From the NCBI RefSeq assembly GCF_003996855.1, contig NZ_NRQY01000001.1, positions 1,092,881 to 1,156,880 of the forward strand: a stretch of DNA of 64,000 nucleotides, given 5' to 3'. The notes under the pieces were generated by a model. The model was not told the DNA's origin and made no database searches. It saw only the letters and a program-made list of their open reading frames with translations. Below, piece by piece: positions 30,102 to 38,685 of this stretch (positions are counted from its first letter, which is position 1; every line of letters starts with the position of its first letter). Origin of the DNA: Morganella morganii. GTDB taxonomy: Bacteria; Pseudomonadota; Gammaproteobacteria; Enterobacterales; Enterobacteriaceae. Made by a program: the position numbers and the translations under genes.

Positions 30102-30926
30102 ATGAGCCGGGAAAAAAACATCTACCGCCCTGCACCACCGCGTCTGATTCAGGTGAAATCCTTTACCGATGTTACCCCCAATCTGCGCCGCATTACCTTT
30201 ACGGCTGATTCTCTGGACACGTATCCGGCGGATTGTGAAGGCGGTCACCTCAAACTGTTTATTGCCAAAGACGCCCCGAACCCGCCTGCACTGCCGGTAC
30301 TGTCAGATAAAGGACCGGTCTGGCCGGAAGACAAACCGCGTCCGGTTGCCCGCACCTATACTGTGCGGGCGATCCGTCCTGAGCAAAAAGAAATCGATAT
30401 TGAGTTCGCCATGCATGATGATGCCGGCCCGGCGGTGGATTTCGCGAGAAATGCCAAACCGGGTGATTATCTCGGGATTACCAATCCCGGCGGGCCTGAT
30501 CCGCTGCTGCCGGCGGCAAAACACTATTATATGGCTGCCGATTTAACCGCACTGCCTGCGGTTGCCGCACTGCTGGAAAAAATGCCCGCAGAGGCGCAGG
30601 GAAATGTGGTTGTCCGTATCGATCACGCGGAGGATCAGCGGGAACTGAACAAACCGGCCGGTATCACCCTGCACTGGGTAACCGGCGGCACGGAGAAAAC
30701 TTCGGAGATCTCCGCTCTGTTTAAAAGCTGGTCGGTCGCCGATGTTACAAAGTGTACGTTCTGGATTGCCGGAGAGGATGCGATGGTCAGGGATCTGCGC
30801 CGCTATGTGCGCCGGGAACTCAACGGGGAACACAATCAGATGTATGCGATCCCGTACTGGCGTTTCGGTTACGACGAAGAAGGTTATCACCGCCAGCGCC
30901 ATGATGTGATGGATGCTGACGACTGA
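30102..30926 (+). CDS. Siderophore-interacting protein, NADPH-dependent ferric-siderophore reductase
   Basis: A 274-residue flavoprotein of the SIP family (ViuB/YqjH group), which reduces Fe(III) in imported siderophores so that iron is released in the cytoplasm. The FAD-binding domain carries RPVARTYTVRAI (the family RxYT motif) and FAMHDDAGPAVDFARNAKPGD; the NAD(P)H domain carries YYMAADLTALPAVAALLE and the C-terminal WIAGEDAMVRDLRRYVRRE and YWRFGYDEE typical of SIPs. I chose ATG 30102 with GGAG eight bases upstream, over a TTG two codons earlier. A Fur box precedes it. No siderophore receptor gene is adjacent. Confidence 0.92.
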   Translation: MSREKNIYRPAPPRLIQVKSFTDVTPNLRRITFTADSLDTYPADCEGGHLKLFIAKDAPNPPALPVLSDKGPVWPEDKPRPVARTYTVRAIRPEQKEIDIEFAMHDDAGPAVDFARNAKPGDYLGITNPGGPDPLLPAAKHYYMAADLTALPAVAALLEKMPAEAQGNVVVRIDHAEDQRELNKPAGITLHWVTGGTEKTSEISALFKSWSVADVTKCTFWIAGEDAMVRDLRRYVRRELNGEHNQMYAIPYWRFGYDEEGYHRQRHDVMDADD

Positions 30927-30937
30927 TAATAAACAGG

Positions 30938-30960
30938 CTGCGGCAGGTTCTCTGCCGCAG
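30938..30960. terminator. Hairpin between convergent siderophore reductase and phoH genes
   Basis: CTGCGGCAG / CTGCCGCAG, nine pairs with a five-base loop. It lacks a clear T run on either strand, so termination is uncertain. Confidence 0.5.
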
Positions 30961-30969
30961 CTGTTGTGA

Positions 30970-31755
30970 TCAGTTATACGCCTGTAATGCCCGCAGACAA
31001 AGTGATGAACGCACACAGTCATCCTGTGTGAAGGACACCACTGACACCATTTCGTCATCCCGGAAGCGGTGCAGCACATCTGCCAGCCCGGACGGGACAT
31101 TGCCCAGTAAATCACACTGGCTGACATCACCGTTGACAATCACTGTCACATTTCCCCCCATCCTAGTCAGAAACATTTTCATTTGTGTGACAGTCACGTT
31201 TTGCGCCTCATCGAGGATCACCACCGCATTCTCAAAGGTTCGCCCGCGCATATAGGCAAACGGCGCTATTTCCACCTTGCCTATCTCCGGGCGCAGACAA
31301 TACTGTAAAAATGAGGCGCCCATCCGTTTCACCAGAACGTCATACACCGGCCGGAAATACGGGGCGAATTTTTCACTGATATCCCCGGGCAGAAAGCCCA
31401 GATCTTCTTCCGCCTGTAATACCGGACGGGTGACAATAATACGCTCTATTTCCTTATTAATCAGTGCGTCTGCCGCCAGTGCGGTACTGATAAAGGTTTT
31501 GCCGCACCCGGCTTCTCCGTTGGCAATAATCAGTTGTTTATGGGCTATCGCCCTGATGTATTTATCCTGTGCATCATTTCGCGGCAAGACAGCACTGTTA
31601 TCGCGTTTTTCCCGCGCCATACCGATGGCTTTCACCCCGCCTGCCGGGATAAATACCGCCACATTATCATCATTAAAACGTGCCCTGCGCGACTCTTTCC
31701 GGCTCATTCGTTTTGCCTCTTTGCGTGCTCTGACTACCGCTTTTTGTCTGCCCAT
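30970..31755 (-). CDS. phoH: PhoH family phosphate-starvation-inducible ATPase
   Basis: A 261-residue cytoplasmic P-loop ATPase of the PhoH family, linked to RNA metabolism; E. coli phoH is induced by phosphate starvation through PhoB. It starts MGRQKAVVRARKEAKR, like the E. coli protein. Walker A is ANGEAGCGKTFIS (about residues 78-90), Walker B VVILDEAQNVT, and sensor VIVNGDVSQCDL. ATG 31755 has AGGA eight bases upstream. Upstream on the same strand lie a Pho box promoter, a 56-codon leader ORF and a strong terminator hairpin inside that ORF, described separately. Confidence 0.95.
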   Translation of the reverse strand: MGRQKAVVRARKEAKRMSRKESRRARFNDDNVAVFIPAGGVKAIGMAREKRDNSAVLPRNDAQDKYIRAIAHKQLIIANGEAGCGKTFISTALAADALINKEIERIIVTRPVLQAEEDLGFLPGDISEKFAPYFRPVYDVLVKRMGASFLQYCLRPEIGKVEIAPFAYMRGRTFENAVVILDEAQNVTVTQMKMFLTRMGGNVTVIVNGDVSQCDLLGNVPSGLADVLHRFRDDEMVSVVSFTQDDCVRSSLCLRALQAYN

Positions 31756-31759
31756 AATC

Positions 31760-31930
31760 TTAATCCTGTTGATTTATGATGACGGAATAACTGAAACAGT
31801 GAGTTGGCAACCGGCGGCTCCCTTCAAGCCATGAGTGAACATTCAGATAAAAAAAAGCCGGTGATAAATCCGCCCTGCTGTTCAGGGTATTTATCACCGG
31901 CCGGTACTGTCGTTCGTCTGTATGTCGCAT
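31760..31930 (-). CDS. Candidate phoH leader ORF (56 codons) spanning a terminator
   Basis: An open frame starts at ATG 31930 with GAGG about eight bases upstream, begins MRHTDERQYR and ends INQQD with TAA at 31760-31762, four bases before the phoH ATG. It starts about 15 bases after the expected PhoB-dependent transcript start. The hairpin and eight-T tract at 31849-31901 lie wholly inside it, so transcripts that stop there would carry the ORF without a stop codon. The peptide has no signal sequence or clear domain and I do not recognise it. Whether it is translated is unknown; position and ribosome site are the only support. Confidence 0.5.
   Translation of the reverse strand: MRHTDERQYRPVINTLNSRADLSPAFFYLNVHSWLEGSRRLPTHCFSYSVIINQQD
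31849..31901 (-). terminator. Strong intrinsic terminator in the phoH leader (attenuator candidate)
   Basis: On the minus strand a 13-pair stem GCCGGTGATAAAT / ATTTATCACCGGC encloses a second CCCTG / CAGGG stem and is followed by eight T. It lies between the Pho-type promoter and phoH, about 95 bases before the phoH start. Confidence 0.85.
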
Positions 31931-31950
31931 TCGTTATCCTCAGATGACAA

Positions 31951-31994
31951 ACTATAGCGAACACTAAACTGACTTTGTGACAGTATAATGACAA
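31951..31994 (-). promoter_or_regulatory. phoH: Pho box and -10 element for phoH
   Basis: On the minus strand, TTGTCAT-TATA-CTGTCAC (31994-31977) is an almost perfect 18-base PhoB box of two heptamers 11 bases apart, followed in phase by a weaker third unit TCAGTTT. A TATAGT hexamer (31956-31951) follows about ten bases after that unit, the spacing usual for PhoB-activated promoters without a -35. It predicts a start near 31944. Confidence 0.85.
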
Positions 31995-32065
31995 CCGTTT
32001 CTTTTCAGCAATTTAAATTTGCTGATATTTAACAATTTTACTACATTTCTGTTATCCGCCGCACA

Positions 32066-33055
32066 TCAGCGTGCTTTGCAGTTCTTCGCCATGCTGTAGC
32101 CAGTCGCCTGTGCGGAGGCAGCATCCGGGAACATTTCAACATTCTTACTGCTGATCCGGTTATAGCCCGGGCAATCCGGAAAATGGTAAATCTTGCTGTT
32201 ACGGTTACCGCGGATATGCTGATCTGCTGCTTTTTTTTCTGCTTTCGGCGGCACTTTCACTGGTGTTACCGGCGCAGGCGGCAAACGGGTAAAAATACCA
32301 TCAGCACTGTTGATATGCCCCTGTTCCCAGCGGCGTTCACCGGTCACAAACGGGTTTGACTGACCGGTCACCGCGCTGATACGGCGATCCCGTTCCCGCT
32401 CGGCGGCCGACGGCGGAAATTCGCTGTCCCAGACCATCAGTAATTTCTGCTGCTGTTCTGACATCGTCAGGTCGTAGCGGTCATGCATATAAAACCAGAC
32501 CCGTGCCACCTCACCTTTGACTTCATCACGCGGCTCGAAAACCCGCTGTTTAAAATCCACACGGCTGGTGCACTGCCCGTAACTTTGTGAACCGGCGCTG
32601 CGGGCGACCCCGTACCGGAAGTTACTGCGATCACCGTTAACTTCACCGACCGACGGGGCGAGATTGTGAAGATCTGCCTCCATGGCGCGGAATACCGGGT
32701 CTTCACTGACACAGTTTTTGCGCCCGCCGTTCTGCCAGCACTGACGTTGATGCCCGAAAACCCAGGCAGGAACAATATGTTCCCATTCAATCCGTTCTGC
32801 GCGCGTTACTTGTGCCCGCACACGATAGCCGCAACTGTTCAGATCCACCCGTCCGCCGGATTTTCCGGCCCAGTCCCACTCACAGCCGCAATAGAGAGTC
32901 CCCTCTCCCTGCGGATTCCGGTTCTGGTCGTAATAGATTTTTTCACGGGCAACAATTTTTGCTTCATCGAACCGCTCCGGTGCGGCAGCATAGGCGGCAG
33001 ACGTAATAACACAAAGTAAAAATAATAAAACACGAAATGATTGAAAAATATGCAT
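32066..33055 (-). CDS. Endonuclease I family nuclease with extra C-terminal domain
   Basis: A 329-residue secreted or periplasmic nuclease. After a signal peptide (about 1-25, ending SAAYA) comes the EndA/endonuclease I domain: YCGCEWDWAGKSGGRVDLNSCGY, the metal-dependent active-site block RIEWEHIVPAWVFG, then MEADLHNLAPSVGEVNGDRSNFRYG. E. coli EndA has about 235 residues; here about 60 more follow, with IRGNRNSKIYHFPDCPGYNRIS and a final Cys (KNCKAR). That tail resembles small Ada-like or sunset-type Cys/His domains seen on some nucleases. ATG 33055 is chosen; ATG 33064 is also possible and neither has a strong ribosome site. It may degrade extracellular DNA. Confidence 0.88.
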   Translation of the reverse strand: MHIFQSFRVLLFLLCVITSAAYAAAPERFDEAKIVAREKIYYDQNRNPQGEGTLYCGCEWDWAGKSGGRVDLNSCGYRVRAQVTRAERIEWEHIVPAWVFGHQRQCWQNGGRKNCVSEDPVFRAMEADLHNLAPSVGEVNGDRSNFRYGVARSAGSQSYGQCTSRVDFKQRVFEPRDEVKGEVARVWFYMHDRYDLTMSEQQQKLLMVWDSEFPPSAAERERDRRISAVTGQSNPFVTGERRWEQGHINSADGIFTRLPPAPVTPVKVPPKAEKKAADQHIRGNRNSKIYHFPDCPGYNRISSKNVEMFPDAASAQATGYSMAKNCKAR

Positions 33056-33243
33056 ATAAATCATAGACCAACAGAATACCAGGGAGGGCAATTATGCCAC
33101 GCCGTGCAGGAATTATCGCCTCAGATCTTTTATTTATCCGCCAATCCGCTGGATAAGGCCTTTTTCGGGCGTTTTTTTACAGAATGGTTTTAATCCGAAA
33201 CTTTATACTCTGCTGACATCAATAATAATTTTGGAGAATAATC

Positions 33244-33417
33244 ATGCATCCGCTGGTTGATGAGATGATAGATGAGATAGTCGGCACTGCCTGTGCCCAT
33301 AATGAGGAAGAAGTTGATGTCCGTGTGCAGGAGAGCAATAACCGGGTGCAGATTCAGATTAGTGTGACCGATAAACCGGTGATGGACATTATTCTGAATC
33401 TGACCCGTATCAGTTAA
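33244..33417 (+). CDS. Small acidic protein of unknown function
   Basis: A 57-residue protein starting [14 protein letters not shown], with an acidic N-terminal half and a predicted beta-rich C-terminal half ([19 protein letters not shown]). ATG 33244 has GGAGA seven bases upstream, and a TATACT-like -10 lies near 33207. It shows no signal peptide or membrane segment. Its stop codon overlaps the yjjB stop tail-to-tail by four bases. I do not recognise the family; good ribosome site and composition make it a probable gene. Confidence 0.6.
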   Translation: MHPLVDEMIDEIVGTACAHNEEEVDVRVQESNNRVQIQISVTDKPVMDIILNLTRIS

Positions 33418-33890
33418 ACACGCGGACGCTTGCGGTAAAGCCATAAACCGGGCACAGACAGTCCGATAGATAAGGCGCCGACCACGAAGGCCGCCCGCAG
33501 AAAATTACTCACCAGCATTTCCAGCAGTTCAGGGGTAAAACCTGACTGCGACAGTTTAATAACCGCCAGCATCGCCATATAAGCATTAATTCCCGGAAAC
33601 ATCGGAATAATGGCCGCGACCGTAAAGACTTTCGGGTGTGCCAGCCACCAGCGGGACCACTGAATACCGATGATCCCCACCAGAACCGATGCCCAGAATG
33701 TGGCGGAGACAATATCAAAACCGGCGGCAATCAGTATAAACCGGCTGCCGTGGCCGATTGCACCCAGCAGCGCACAATATTTCAGTGCCCGTTTCGGCAC
33801 ATTAAATACCATGGCAAACCCGGCCGCCGGGATCGCCGCCAGCAGCATATCCTGTGCCAGAGCCGCCAGGAAGGATAATACCGTCATCAT
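33414..33890 (-). CDS. yjjB: YjjB, ThrE-like exporter small subunit
   Basis: A 158-residue membrane protein with about five hydrophobic segments, of the ThrE_2 family. With YjjP it forms a split version of the threonine/serine exporter fold; the E. coli pair is reported to export succinate. Family blocks are [20 protein letters not shown] and [19 protein letters not shown]. It overlaps yjjP by four bases (ATGA). Confidence 0.9.
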   Translation of the reverse strand: MMTVLSFLAALAQDMLLAAIPAAGFAMVFNVPKRALKYCALLGAIGHGSRFILIAAGFDIVSATFWASVLVGIIGIQWSRWWLAHPKVFTVAAIIPMFPGINAYMAMLAVIKLSQSGFTPELLEMLVSNFLRAAFVVGALSIGLSVPGLWLYRKRPRV

Positions 33891-34675
33891 ATCCAGTCCC
33901 TCAGGCTGCCGAGTGTAATCGCGGTAAAGATACCGATACAGGTTGCCAGGGTAAGCAGACTCGCCATCGCCCAGCGGGCAAGGCCGGTGTTAACATGCCC
34001 TTTGAACATATCCGCAACCGCATTGATCAGCGGGAAACCCGGCACCAGCAGCAGCACGCTCGCAGCCATCGCAATGCCGGATGTTGCCGAAAACAACGGG
34101 ATTTTCAGCATCATTCCTGCCACCATCGTGGCAACAAATGCCGTAAAACAGAAGTTAATCAACGGGTTCATATGCCGCGCGGTCAGCACCTGACGGACAT
34201 ACATGGCACAACCGCTGGCGGCAAAGGTAATCACCGCCCCGTCCCATCCGCCGTTATTCAGTTTGCAGAAACAGGCGCAGGACAGTGCCACCATCAGCAC
34301 CATTACCCAGCGCGGATAGCGCAGCGGTTTCATATGCGCGAATTTTTTCTGCACCCCTTTGCAGTCCAGATGTCCGTGCTCCGCGAGGATCACCACATGC
34401 TGCACTTCCGTGACGATATGCATATTAATACCGCGATCCACCACCTTACGGGTGGATGTCAGGCAGTGCCCGTCAATAATCGTGGTGAGCACAATGGCAT
34501 TCGCCGAGATGGCGCAATCCACCTGATCTGCCCCGAGTGCTTTTCCTGTCCGCCCCGCCAGTTCTTCCACCAGCATACTTTCCGCGCCGTGCTGTAACAG
34601 CAGCAGCCCGCATTCGATACACAAACGGGTGATAGTCCGCTGCATATCCTGTGTCACCACTTTCCCCTGCCCCAT
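33887..34675 (-). CDS. yjjP: YjjP, ThrE-like exporter large subunit
   Basis: A 262-residue protein with a soluble N-terminal part (about 1-115: [23 protein letters not shown], then [18 protein letters not shown]) and about five membrane spans, including [19 protein letters not shown]. coli YjjP has 256 residues. It is co-translated with yjjB. Its start faces a TetR-family gene across about 200 AT-rich bases, so that regulator may control this pair (inference from layout only). Confidence 0.92.
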   Translation of the reverse strand: MGQGKVVTQDMQRTITRLCIECGLLLLQHGAESMLVEELAGRTGKALGADQVDCAISANAIVLTTIIDGHCLTSTRKVVDRGINMHIVTEVQHVVILAEHGHLDCKGVQKKFAHMKPLRYPRWVMVLMVALSCACFCKLNNGGWDGAVITFAASGCAMYVRQVLTARHMNPLINFCFTAFVATMVAGMMLKIPLFSATSGIAMAASVLLLVPGFPLINAVADMFKGHVNTGLARWAMASLLTLATCIGIFTAITLGSLRDWI

Positions 34676-34880
34676 AGTTTTACCGTTAACCGTTGATGGT
34701 CCGACTTTCCCGCTATTCTAATTCTTTGTATTAACAACTCACTGGGTTTGATCAATAGTTTGATAATAAATAGTCTTACTATGCCGAAATTGCAGTATGG
34801 CAGGGAAACGGGCTATTGAGCAATCCGGCGCGGCGTGTTTAAATCAGGGCTTGTCACTGTTACCGGAGCCTGTATCTGTT

Positions 34881-35519
34881 ATGTCACCTACCCTGTCACC
34901 ATTAACCCCGAAAGGGCAGCGCCGCCGTCATGCTATTCTTACCGCCGCTGCGGATGTTTTTATCCTTCATGGTTACGAAGGCACGACACTGGATATGATT
35001 ATTGAACAATCCGGCGGGTCGCGTTCCACACTGTATACCTCTTTCGGCGGGAAAGAAGCACTATTTCTGGCAGTCATAGAGCATCTTATCAGCGGAATTT
35101 TTGAGGATAATGAAGAGGAAAAGCCGGAAGCGGCTCCCGATGCGGAAACACTGTTATACACCAGCGGAAGACGTTACCTGTACAGTATTGTTCACCCGCA
35201 GTCACTCGGTTTATATCAGCTGATTCTGGCGGAATCACAGCGCTTCCCGCAAATCAGTGAACAATTTTACCGCGCCGGCCCGCTGCGCGCCGCACAGCAA
35301 CTGGCTGCCGGGCTGAAAGCACTGCCCGGGATTACCGCGTCTGAGGAAGTATTACTGGCCGTTGCCGCCCGTTTTCTGGAAATGCTGAAAGCCGACCTTT
35401 ATCTGCCGGTTTTCAGTCATCATCATAAGAAGCCAACGGCCGAATTTATTGAAAAACAGCTGCCGTTATCCGTAGAGATAACGGCCTGTTACCTCCGTCA
35501 CCGGTTAACGCCCCAATGA
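34881..35519 (+). CDS. TetR/AcrR family transcriptional regulator
   Basis: A 212-residue regulator. The N-terminal helix-turn-helix (about 14-60) reads RRRHAILTAAADVFILHGYEGTTLDMIIEQSGGSRSTLYTSFGGKEALF; the C-terminal ligand-binding domain is helical and not recognisable. I chose ATG 34881 (MSPTLSPLTPKG); an in-frame ATG at 34797 would add 28 residues with no family support and no ribosome site. A 13-base palindrome, ATAGT-CTT-ACTAT, at 34770-34782 is a possible operator. Target is unknown; yjjPB is divergent. Confidence 0.88.
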   Translation: MSPTLSPLTPKGQRRRHAILTAAADVFILHGYEGTTLDMIIEQSGGSRSTLYTSFGGKEALFLAVIEHLISGIFEDNEEEKPEAAPDAETLLYTSGRRYLYSIVHPQSLGLYQLILAESQRFPQISEQFYRAGPLRAAQQLAAGLKALPGITASEEVLLAVAARFLEMLKADLYLPVFSHHHKKPTAEFIEKQLPLSVEITACYLRHRLTPQ

Positions 35520-35545
35520 ACCGCAGTTACTGTTAACATCTGCCT

Positions 35546-35956
35546 TCAGGCGGTCACTTCTGCCGCCTTTGCCCGTGCCGCGGCCATATCATCAGCAACA
35601 AACACCGGCACACCATAAACAGCACCGGCCATCGGCGCGAATTTTTCCAGTTGTGCTTTATCGCCGATTTCCTGATTAACGGTCAGGATCATCACGCTGC
35701 AATATGCCGCCATTTTCTCTTTTCCGGTTTTCAGCCAGCGGCGGACATACTTGCGTGCATCCATATCTTCCTGTGTATCCGGTTTTTCCGGCCCGTCCTT
35801 CGGCGGATAGATTAATGCAAATGCTGTCTGCTTATCCAGCAGTGTGTCCAGCTCTTTAACCCACTGTTCTGTTTGTGCCATATTTTCCGGGAATGACTGC
35901 ATAATCACCACGGGGAATGCACCGGTATCCATATGAACAAAATTAACTGCTGACAT
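35546..35956 (-). CDS. Conserved-looking soluble protein of unknown function
   Basis: A 136-residue cytoplasmic protein, MSAVNFVHMDTGAFPVVIMQ at the start and an alanine-rich helix at the end (DDMAAARAKAAEVTA). Alternating hydrophobic strands and amphipathic helices (TEQWVKELDTLL, KYVRRWLKTGKEKMAAYC) suggest a small alpha/beta domain of the STAS/SpoIIAA-like kind, but I could not assign it. It ends 26 bases from the TetR gene, read in the opposite direction. Confidence 0.65.
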   Translation of the reverse strand: MSAVNFVHMDTGAFPVVIMQSFPENMAQTEQWVKELDTLLDKQTAFALIYPPKDGPEKPDTQEDMDARKYVRRWLKTGKEKMAAYCSVMILTVNQEIGDKAQLEKFAPMAGAVYGVPVFVADDMAAARAKAAEVTA

Positions 35957-36213
35957 AATAACTCCGTAATCATTTTTGTATTTATTAGTACAATATTGTT
36001 CCGGCAGGAATCTGCCAATAAATAAGAATGAGTTTCAATTGCATCAGCACAAATTGCTCATCGTTTGCTCACTGATATCAGGCTGTATTATTCTTATTCA
36101 AAAAGTAAGTAGTTATTCTGACATTCATCTTATTCTTATATATATCTCATGATATTTCGGGGCATATTGATTAATTATTCATATCTGTTCCCGTCTACAA
36201 CATAAGGTCTATA

Positions 36214-36507
36214 ATGAAAAAGCTGACACTAATTTCCTTGGGATGCCTGTTCTCTGTTACCGCTTTTGCTGCCGGTGCCGGCAAAGTCTGTGATGAATAT
36301 TTCACCGAAATCGATGCGATGGTCAAACTCGCAGAACAGGAAGCCAAGGGTGATGCTGATGCAACAGCACAGATCAATGCCATGAAGCAGCAGCTGGAAA
36401 CCGCAAAAACCCAGATTAAATCAGTACCGGAAGAGACTCAGGACATGGCGTGTCAGCAAGGTCTGGATGCACTGAAAGAATTCAAAGCATCGATGGAAAA
36501 ACAGTAA
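36214..36507 (+). CDS. Small periplasmic protein, DUF5339-like
   Basis: A 97-residue precursor with a cleavable signal peptide (about 1-20, SVTAFA-AGAG). The mature part is helical, with two cysteines (KVCDEYF near residue 27, DMACQQG near 79) likely to form a disulfide. Length, the Cys pattern and the helix DAMVKLAEQEAKG fit the DUF5339 group of enterobacterial periplasmic proteins, whose role is unknown. ATAAGG precedes the start by six bases and a terminator follows. Confidence 0.7.
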   Translation: MKKLTLISLGCLFSVTAFAAGAGKVCDEYFTEIDAMVKLAEQEAKGDADATAQINAMKQQLETAKTQIKSVPEETQDMACQQGLDALKEFKASMEKQ

Positions 36508-36522
36508 TTCTGTTTTGCAGAA

Positions 36523-36548
36523 AAAAGGTCCGCGTTTGCGGACCTTTT
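36523..36548. terminator. Bidirectional terminator between the DUF5339-like and usp genes
   Basis: AAAAGGTCCGC / GCGGACCTTTT with loop GTTT; A and T tracts on both sides serve both convergent genes. Confidence 0.93.
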
Positions 36549-36565
36549 CGTTTTTATCACTATAC

Positions 36566-37003
36566 TCAGCGGACAACCAGCACAGAAACCGGTGCATGTG
36601 CCACAATCCCGGACGCGGTTGATCCCAGCAGGTGTGTCGAAATACTTGGATAGCGGGAGCCGACAACAATCAAATCGGCATGGATTTCTTTTGCTTTTGC
36701 CAGCACCTTATCTCTCGGGGTACCGTAATCCACAAAATAACTGACCTGATCCGCCGGTAAATCCACTTTTTCTGCGATCGCTTTTAACTCTTCTTTTGAA
36801 CGGGCAACCGCTTTTTCAGCAAATGAATTCAGTAATTCATAATGATAGTTATAACTGATTGAAAATTTCGAAATATCCGGCACAGAGTGAAACAACATCA
36901 GTTTAGCCTGTGACATCTTCGCCAGATAAATCGCGTGTTTCAGTGCATTACTTGTCAGTACATCTTCTGTCACATCGATAGGAACTAATATCGTTTTATA
37001 CAT
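36566..37003 (-). CDS. Universal stress protein, UspF/UspG type
   Basis: A 145-residue single Usp domain. MYKTILVPIDVTE opens the fold, and the ATP-binding motif G-2x-G-9x-G(S/T) is present as VVGSRYPSISTHLLGSTASG, placing it in the nucleotide-binding UspFG class. It lies 157 bases downstream of a paralogue of the same orientation; the separate starts and the hairpin between them suggest independent transcripts. Confidence 0.9.
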   Translation of the reverse strand: MYKTILVPIDVTEDVLTSNALKHAIYLAKMSQAKLMLFHSVPDISKFSISYNYHYELLNSFAEKAVARSKEELKAIAEKVDLPADQVSYFVDYGTPRDKVLAKAKEIHADLIVVGSRYPSISTHLLGSTASGIVAHAPVSVLVVR

Positions 37004-37104
37004 ACCATCCCTCGCTGTCAGTTAAATGTGTATTTGATTTAATTATAGGCAATAAACCGGAAACCGCCGTGCCCAGCATCATGTTTTTTCAGAAGAAACT
37101 GACA

Positions 37105-37140
37105 GAAAAATATCCGGTGGCACTGAATGTCACCGGATAA
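37105..37140 (-). terminator. Terminator between the two usp genes
   Basis: On the minus strand TATCCGGTG / CACCGGATA with an eleven-base loop, followed by TTTTTC. Confidence 0.8.
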
Positions 37141-37160
37141 ATATCAGAAAAATGCAGAAC

Positions 37161-37589
37161 TCAGCGAACAACCATCACTGAGACAGGGGCATAACGGACA
37201 ACCCCCCCGGCAGTAGAACCCAGCAGGTGTGTGGAAATATTCGGACGGCGGGAACCGATAACAATAATATCTGCTTTCACCTCTTCCGCCGCCTGGATAA
37301 TTTCATCACGCGGCGAACCGAAGGTAATAGTATAAGCAAGACGCTCCGGCGGCAGATCAATAGAATCCATCAGCATATGAATATCTTCTTCCGCTTTAAT
37401 GGTCGCTTTATCTTTTATTTCCATATAACCCAGCGCATACGCATTAATAATCGCGGATGAAATCGGCAGGACATGGACAATATGCAGCTTAGCCCCGGTT
37501 TCTTTCGCCAGATAGAGTGCATGGCGGACAGCCTTACTGGTCAGTTCTTCTTCTGAAATATCGATAGGAACCAAAATTGTATTATACAT
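37161..37589 (-). CDS. Universal stress protein, UspF/UspG type (second copy)
   Basis: A 142-residue Usp domain starting MYNTILVPIDISEEELT, with the nucleotide loop VIGSRRPNISTHLLGSTAGG. It resembles the neighbouring copy and E. coli UspG/UspF; the two differ enough to be an old duplication. Start ATG 37589 has AGGAGG upstream. Followed by its own terminator. Confidence 0.9.
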   Translation of the reverse strand: MYNTILVPIDISEEELTSKAVRHALYLAKETGAKLHIVHVLPISSAIINAYALGYMEIKDKATIKAEEDIHMLMDSIDLPPERLAYTITFGSPRDEIIQAAEEVKADIIVIGSRRPNISTHLLGSTAGGVVRYAPVSVMVVR

Positions 37590-37667
37590 ACTGCCTCCTT
37601 GAATAAGTCATGCGATATGACGTCACTATATTAAATAGTGTGAAAAATATCTGTGAGATTGATACCG

Positions 37668-38531
37668 TTAACTCTTATTACCCTGCATTTCCGTTATCAG
37701 ACGGTTACGGATTAGCCGCACATAATCAATAATTTCATGGGCTGTTAATCCGACAGGCCCGGTTCCGGCAGCCACACATTCATCCGCCGCCGCACCGTGC
37801 AGCCAGACACCTCCGCACACCGCTTCCTGCACCGGCAACCGCTGTGCCAGCAAACTGCCGATAATCCCGGACAAGACATCTCCGCTGCCGGCGGTAGCCA
37901 GCCCCCGGTTACCACTGTGATTACACCACAATTCACCGTCCGGTGAGGCAATCAGGCTGCGGTGCCCTTTCAGCACTGTCCAGCAGTGATATTGTGCCGC
38001 CAGCGCCAGTACAGCCGCACGGCGATCTGCCTGAATATCCGCTACCGCAGAGTGCAGTAACCGCGCGGCTTCCTGAGGGTGCGGGGTTATCACACACTTT
38101 TCATTCAGTGCAATTCCCGGCGAGACCGCCAGAATATTCAGTGCATCCGCATCCAGTACCTGTGGTTTTCCGGTCTGCATAAAAGCCGCTTCCGCCAGTG
38201 CGCGGCTCTCTTTACTCTGCCCCAGTCCGGGACCGGTAACCTGCGCGGTCAGCGCCGGATCATCCGCCATGGCACAGGCAGTGCGCAGCATCAGCTCCGG
38301 CGCATTTTCAATAAACGGCACCGGCAGTTACGGCTGGTTAAATCCCAGTATTACTTTGCCGCAACCGGTTTTCAGTGCCGCACATCCGGCCAGAATTATT
38401 GCACCGGTCATTCCTGCCGCATCGCCGGTAATCCCGAGCGTACCAAAGGTTCCCTTATGGCTGTCCTGCGGACCCGGCATTTTTAACATCGGGTAATCAC
38501 GGGTTATGGCATTGATATCAATAATATTCAT
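37668..38531 (-). pseudogene. ADP-dependent NAD(P)H-hydrate dehydratase (NnrD-type) interrupted by an in-frame TAA
   Basis: One continuous frame of 288 codons broken by TAA at 38328-38330 (codon 68). Upstream is MNIIDINAITRDYPML to KVILGFNQP; downstream it continues LPVPFIENAPELML, then DADALNILAV, CVITPHPQEAARLL, the phosphate loop LKGHRSLIA, and the catalytic GLATAGSGDVLSGIIG. This is a free-standing YjeF C-terminal (ribokinase-like) domain that repairs hydrated NADH/NADPH. Homologues usually have a coding residue there, and a single C-to-T change from CAA would make the stop. No frameshift is needed. A separate bifunctional NnrR probably exists elsewhere, which would make loss tolerable (inference). 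Sequencing error is possible. Confidence 0.85.
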
Positions 38532-38685
38532 CTTATTATTTTGCCTTTTTCAGCGAATAATGAATACACCCTGTTTATCAGCATAACGGGAAAATTAAAA
38601 AGAAGGTAGAGCAGTAACGGACAGATCTGGTATTCTTTGCGGCTGAAATATCCGGGAATGATAAATATAACGGTTGAGGTTAACC

